Shown here piece after piece: positions 4,747 to 7,684 of a DNA stretch of 7,684 bases. Both the position numbers and the translations under genes were made by a program. The stretch comes from an uncultured Lachnospiraceae bacterium (GTDB taxonomy: Bacteria > Bacillota > Clostridia > Lachnospirales > Lachnospiraceae): positions 1 through 7,684 of the forward strand of contig CAJTYN010000147.1 of assembly GCA_910584115.1 (NCBI GenBank), in the 5' to 3' direction. Numbering within the stretch: the stretch's first letter is position 1; each line of letters opens with the position of its first letter. A model generated the notes under the pieces. That model worked only from the letters and a program-made list of their open reading frames with translations. It was not told the origin of the DNA and made no database searches.

Positions 4747-5535
4747 TCATCTTTTCTTGCGCCTCCGGCCTCTGCCCCGCCGCTGTTTCATCTCCTGGGC
4801 GGCCGCCACCTGCCGCATGCTCTGCTGATGGAAACGTATCTTCTCATCCAGTTTGCGGATGCGCAGCTCTTCCTGGTTCTTCTCTTTCACACCCTGGGCG
4901 ATCAGTTTCTCTAAGATATTCTGAAATTCCGTGATCCGCAGATCCTCATCCATCGGATCCATCGGCATTATCGGATCCACCGGATCTATAGGATCTGCCG
5001 GTCCGGCGGCGTTCTCTGCGTCCGGATGGGCCTCGTAGACCGCCTCCGCCTGGATCGGTTCCCGGATCTCCTCTGTCTCCTCTGTGGCCTCTTCCGCACT
5101 CTCCATCCAGATCGGCTCCTCGTTTTCGTCCCCTCCGGCTTCTTTTATCTCCTGGGTGTCTTCCGCGGCCTCTGCCAGTTCTATCGGTCCTTCGACGATC
5201 TCGTCTTGTACATCGATGATCTCCTCTTCAGACTGTACGTATGGAACGCTCTCCTCCCCCGCCTCTTCCAACAGCCTGGTCCTGCTCTTGGGCGCCCCTG
5301 GTCCGTATTGGTAGATCCGTGGGATGACTTCCCGGATGGCTTCCAGTTTTAATCCTCTCTTCTTCAGCTCCTTTATATTCAGAAACAACTGAATATCATA
5401 TCCGGTGTAGCAGCGATATCCCTTTTGATCGCGGCGGATGCGGATCTGCAGCACGTCCTCCCAATAACGCAGGACCGACGCGCTCTCGCCCACCTCACGG
5501 GCCGCCTGGGATATGGTATAAACCTTATCGTCCAT
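4747..5535 (-). CDS. MerR-type HTH protein with acidic linker, coiled coil and basic tail
   Basis: This 262-residue protein has a MerR-like winged helix-turn-helix at about residues 5-75, with YTISQAAREVGESASVLRYW, then KGYRCYTGYDIQLF and LKKRGLKLEAI. No ligand- or metal-binding MerR effector domain follows. Residues about 88-200 are strongly acidic and include a DPIDPVDPIMPMDPMDED low-complexity stretch (181-198). Residues about 199-250 look like a helical coiled coil, and the protein ends in QRRGRGRRRKKR (251-262). The layout recalls RacA-type chromosome-anchoring proteins more than a classical regulator, but there is no sequence proof of that role. The ATG follows TTAGGAGGGG. It has its own promoter and lies downstream of dnaB on the same strand, so some read-through is possible. 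Confidence 0.8.
   Translation of the reverse strand: MDDKVYTISQAAREVGESASVLRYWEDVLQIRIRRDQKGYRCYTGYDIQLFLNIKELKKRGLKLEAIREVIPRIYQYGPGAPKSRTRLLEEAGEESVPYVQSEEEIIDVQDEIVEGPIELAEAAEDTQEIKEAGGDENEEPIWMESAEEATEETEEIREPIQAEAVYEAHPDAENAAGPADPIDPVDPIMPMDPMDEDLRITEFQNILEKLIAQGVKEKNQEELRIRKLDEKIRFHQQSMRQVAAAQEMKQRRGRGRRRKKR
4951..5000 (-). repeat. Imperfect tandem repeat coding for Asp-Pro units
   Basis: On the plus strand GGATC recurs at 4955, 4973, 4982 and 4991, with ATCGG or ACCGG joins; the last three are 9 nt apart. It encodes the DP-I/V/M stretch in the acidic linker of the MerR-type protein. Such repeats may vary in copy number between strains. Confidence 0.55.
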
Positions 5536-5558
5536 ACTACCCCTCCTAAGCGGAAAAT

Positions 5559-5574
5559 GGGGCTTGTCCGCCCC
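5559..5574 (-). promoter_or_regulatory. Small GC hairpin in the leader of the MerR-type gene
   Basis: GGGGC (5574-5570 on the minus strand), a 6-nt loop and GCCCC (5563-5559) are followed by ATTTT. It lies between the promoter and the ribosome binding site. It could be a weak terminator for dnaB read-through or a leader hairpin. Confidence 0.4.
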
Positions 5575-5582
5575 TCCCGTCT

Positions 5583-5611
5583 ATTATAAACACAGCGCTT
5601 ACAAAGTACAA
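5583..5611 (-). promoter_or_regulatory. Promoter of the MerR-type gene
   Basis: On the minus strand, TTGTAC (5611-5606) and a perfect TATAAT (5588-5583) are spaced by 17 nt. It lies in the 100-nt gap after dnaB. The predicted start is near 5576, giving a leader of about 40 nt. Confidence 0.65.
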
Positions 5612-5635
5612 GCAAAAGTCTTCGACAGATCCTCC

Positions 5636-6967
5636 CTATTTTTTCAGGTTGACGAACTGGGTGTACTGAGGCATCCACACCAGTTCCACCAGCCCGATAG
5701 GGCCGTTTCTCTGCTTCGCGATCTGGATCTCGGCGATGTTCTTTTTCTCCGTGTCTTTATTGTAGTAATCATCCCGGTAGATGAACATCACCACATCCGC
5801 GTCCTGCTCGATGGCGCCTGACTCCCGCAGGTCTGAGAGCATGGGACGGTGGTTGGGCCGCTGTTCTACCGCACGGCTGAGCTGGGACAGGGCCACCACC
5901 GGGACCTGGAGTTCACGGGCCACGGATTTCAGCGCGCGGGAGATGTCCGAGATCTCCTGCTGACGGGAATCGCCGCCCCGGCCGCTGCCGCTCATCAGCT
6001 GGAGATAATCGATGAAGATGATCCCCAGATCGTGCTCCAGCTTATATTTCCGGCATTTGGAGCGCAGGGCGGCCACTGTGATCCCGGGCGTGTCGTCGAT
6101 GATCAGGTTGGAACGGCCGATCACGTCCGCCCCTTCCACCAGCTTCGTCCAGTCCTCGTCCCGCAGGTCGCCGGTGCGCAGGCTCTGGCTGTCCACCCGG
6201 GATTCCATGGACAGCATACGGTTGACCAGCTGTTCTTTCGACATCTCCAGACTGAATATGGCTGTGGTGACCCCACTCTTAAAAGCCATGTTCCGGGCGA
6301 TATTAAGTGCAAAAGCCGTCTTGCCCATGGAGGGCCTGGCGGCTATCAATATCAGATCAGAGGGCTGGAAACCCGACGTCTTATGATCCAGATCCACGAA
6401 ACCCGTGGGGATCCCTGTCACATTTCCCTCCATCCTGGAGGCTTTCTCTATGTTGTCGACCACATTCAATACGATCTGCCGTATGGGTACGAAGTCCGTG
6501 TTGTCCTGCCTCTGGAACAGCTCGAACATCTTCTTTTCCGCATTCTCTAAGATCGCGTCCATCCCCTCCTGCTGCAGATAGCAGGCATCCGCCACTTCCT
6601 CGCTGGCCTTGATCAGCCTGCGCAGGAGCGCTTTATCACTGACGATCCCTGCGTGGTACTTGACATTGGCCGATGTGGTCACCGCGTCCAGGAGTTCGCG
6701 GACATACTCCATGTCGCTGATCTCCTCCGGCACGCCTTTTTCCCGAAGCCTCTCCTGCAGCGTGACCAGATCCACCGGCTTGCCCTCGTTGAATAGTTCC
6801 ACGATGGCGTCAAAGATGATCCCGTACTGGTGCTGGTAGAAGTCCCCGCTGTGCAGGATCTCCGATGCCGCCAGGACCGCGTCCCTGTCCATGATCATGG
6901 ATCCGATGACGGCCCGCTCTGCCTCCGGACTGTGGGGCAGGGTCCGCCTGATCAGTGCCTCTTCCAC
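5636..6967 (-). CDS. dnaB: Replicative DNA helicase DnaB
   Basis: This hexameric ATP-driven helicase unwinds DNA at the replication fork and works with primase; the Bacillus counterpart is named DnaC. At 443 residues it has the normal length. The N-terminal primase-interacting domain spans about 10-110 (PHSPEAERAVIGSMI at 11-25). The RecA-type domain has Walker A ARPSMGKT at 210-217 (K216), Walker B IIFIDYLQL at 316-324 (D320), SQLSR at 361-365 and an AKQRNGP stretch with the likely arginine finger R420. No intein or insertion is seen. The start codon is GTG at 6965-6967. The rplI stop ends one base before it, and GAAGG inside the end of rplI serves as ribosome binding site, so translation is probably coupled. 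It is the last gene of the gdpP-rplI-dnaB operon, and its stop is at 5636-5638. Confidence 0.97.
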   Translation of the reverse strand: MEEALIRRTLPHSPEAERAVIGSMIMDRDAVLAASEILHSGDFYQHQYGIIFDAIVELFNEGKPVDLVTLQERLREKGVPEEISDMEYVRELLDAVTTSANVKYHAGIVSDKALLRRLIKASEEVADACYLQQEGMDAILENAEKKMFELFQRQDNTDFVPIRQIVLNVVDNIEKASRMEGNVTGIPTGFVDLDHKTSGFQPSDLILIAARPSMGKTAFALNIARNMAFKSGVTTAIFSLEMSKEQLVNRMLSMESRVDSQSLRTGDLRDEDWTKLVEGADVIGRSNLIIDDTPGITVAALRSKCRKYKLEHDLGIIFIDYLQLMSGSGRGGDSRQQEISDISRALKSVARELQVPVVALSQLSRAVEQRPNHRPMLSDLRESGAIEQDADVVMFIYRDDYYNKDTEKKNIAEIQIAKQRNGPIGLVELVWMPQYTQFVNLKK

Positions 6968-6968
6968 T

Positions 6969-7415
6969 TTAACCTTCTTTCACGACGACCTTGACCGTCC
7001 CGGTCACTTCCGGGTGCAGGCGCAGCGGCACTTCTGTGACTCCGAGGGTCTTGATGGGGCTCTCCATCTGGAGTTTCTTCTTATCCAGTGTGATGCCGAG
7101 CTGGTCTTTGGCCGCGTCGGAGATCTCTTTTGCGGAGATGGAACCGAAGGTCTTTCCGCCTTCCCCGACCTTCAGCGTCAGCACGACCTCCTTGCCTTCC
7201 AGGTTTTTTGCAAAATCCCTGGCGGCTTCCAGGTTGTTCTGGGCCAGTTTCTGTTCATGGGCTTTTTTTAATTTTAGGTCGTTCAGGTTCTTCGTTGTGG
7301 CTTCCACGCCCAATCTCTTAGGGAGCAGCATGTTCCGAGCGTATCCGTCGCTCACTTTTACCACGTCCCCTTTTTTCCCAAGGCTCTTTACATCTTCCAG
7401 TAATATCACTTTCAT
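6969..7415 (-). CDS. rplI: 50S ribosomal protein L9
   Basis: This protein binds 23S rRNA near the L1 stalk base and limits frame slippage between ribosomes. At 148 residues it has the normal length. The N-terminal rRNA-binding domain starts MKVILLEDVKSLGKKGDVV, with the signature GYARNMLLPKRLGVEAT at 24-40. A long connecting helix spans about 41-74. The C-terminal domain spans about 76-148, with GEGGKTFGSISAKEI at 84-98 and a final EVTGTVKVVV. The ATG at 7413-7415 directly follows the TAG stop of the upstream gene. Its ribosome binding site AAAAAGGAG lies inside the end of that gene, which points to translational coupling. It lies one base from dnaB. Confidence 0.97.
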   Translation of the reverse strand: MKVILLEDVKSLGKKGDVVKVSDGYARNMLLPKRLGVEATTKNLNDLKLKKAHEQKLAQNNLEAARDFAKNLEGKEVVLTLKVGEGGKTFGSISAKEISDAAKDQLGITLDKKKLQMESPIKTLGVTEVPLRLHPEVTGTVKVVVKEG

Positions 7416-7684
7416 CTATAGTTCTCCTTTTTGTAGCATGTCTCTGAGCATCGTCTTGACGACTTCCAGGATTTCTTCCGGCTTCTTGTCGGGGATCTGG
7501 GCACCCGCGATGTTGATATGACCTCCGCCGCCCAGCTTCTCCATGATCACCTGCACATTGACCTCGTCGATCGCGCGGGCGCTGATATAAGTGATGTGAT
7601 GGTAATCGGTCAGCACGAACGACGCTTTGACGCCCACGATGTTCAAAAGCTCGTTGGCCGCCTGCGCCGCCACCACCGTGGGAC
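7416..7684 (-). CDS. gdpP: C-terminal part of c-di-AMP phosphodiesterase GdpP (DHH/DHHA1 family), partial
   Basis: Only the last 88 or so residues are in the window; the gene continues beyond the right edge. GdpP is a membrane-bound enzyme that hydrolyses the second messenger c-di-AMP. The visible part is the DHHA1 subdomain: SFVLTDYHHITYISARA, then NVQVIMEKLGGGGHINIAGAQ in outline, with the GGGGH substrate-binding motif. The C-terminus is MLQKGEL. The N-terminal membrane segments, the degenerate GGDEF domain and the DHH motif are all outside, so the full architecture is inferred from the gdpP-rplI-dnaB order. A soluble NrnA-type protein is less likely in this position. The stop codon touches the start codon of rplI. 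An internal GTG at 7676 should not be taken as the start. Confidence 0.88.
   Translation of the reverse strand, partial: PTVVAAQAANELLNIVGVKASFVLTDYHHITYISARAIDEVNVQVIMEKLGGGGHINIAGAQIPDKKPEEILEVVKTMLRDMLQKGEL

Noticed and set aside
5849..6550. 233-codon open frame on the plus strand
   Set aside because: It is antisense to dnaB and has shadow-like composition.
6991..7521. 176-codon open frame on the plus strand
   Set aside because: It is antisense to rplI and the end of gdpP, serine- and phenylalanine-rich, and a codon-bias artefact.

Overview
The window looks like a chromosomal stretch of a low-GC-phylum (Bacillota), obligately anaerobic clostridium, most likely Lachnospiraceae. This rests on the gdpP-rplI-dnaB order, a MecA adaptor, a CwlD-like amidase beside a YaaH/SleL-type GH18 protein, a clostridial 2[4Fe-4S] ferredoxin and a DUF1858 redox-disulfide protein. 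Strong AGGAGG ribosome binding sites and canonical TTGACA/TATAAT promoters agree with this. Coding DNA is moderately GC-rich, while the spacers are AT-rich and contain clear terminators. The family assignment is inferred from remembered protein patterns; no database search was run.

Layout, left to right. (1) 1-2520, minus strand: a cell-envelope pair. A membrane-anchored GH18-family protein (769-2469) has its own promoter and is followed by a CwlD-like N-acetylmuramoyl-L-alanine amidase (683 to beyond the left edge). A terminator-like hairpin lies between them, and its 3' arm holds the amidase ribosome binding site. (2) 2566-3118, minus strand: a small uncharacterised basic protein with a strong promoter, a leader of over 100 nt and a large terminator. 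(3) 3164-4745, plus strand: mecA, then a 67-aa DUF1858 protein, then a 57-aa ferredoxin. Each has its own promoter and terminator. (4) 4747-5611, minus strand: a MerR-type DNA-binding protein with an acidic middle, a predicted coiled coil and an arginine/lysine-rich tail, under its own promoter. (5) 5636-7684, minus strand: the tightly packed end of a gdpP-rplI-dnaB operon.

How they work together: GdpP (c-di-AMP turnover), L9 (ribosome) and DnaB (replication fork) form a conserved housekeeping operon. MecA delivers substrates to ClpC/ClpP. The amidase and GH18 protein both act on peptidoglycan and may belong to sporulation or germination. The two small iron-sulfur/redox proteins fit anaerobic electron transfer.

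I found no mobile element, CRISPR array, tRNA, rRNA or recognisable defence system. The window is mainly core genome, and I see no convincing undescribed multi-gene system. The parts most worth a second look are the hairpin over the amidase start, the leader of the small hypothetical gene, and the RacA-like architecture of the MerR-type protein.
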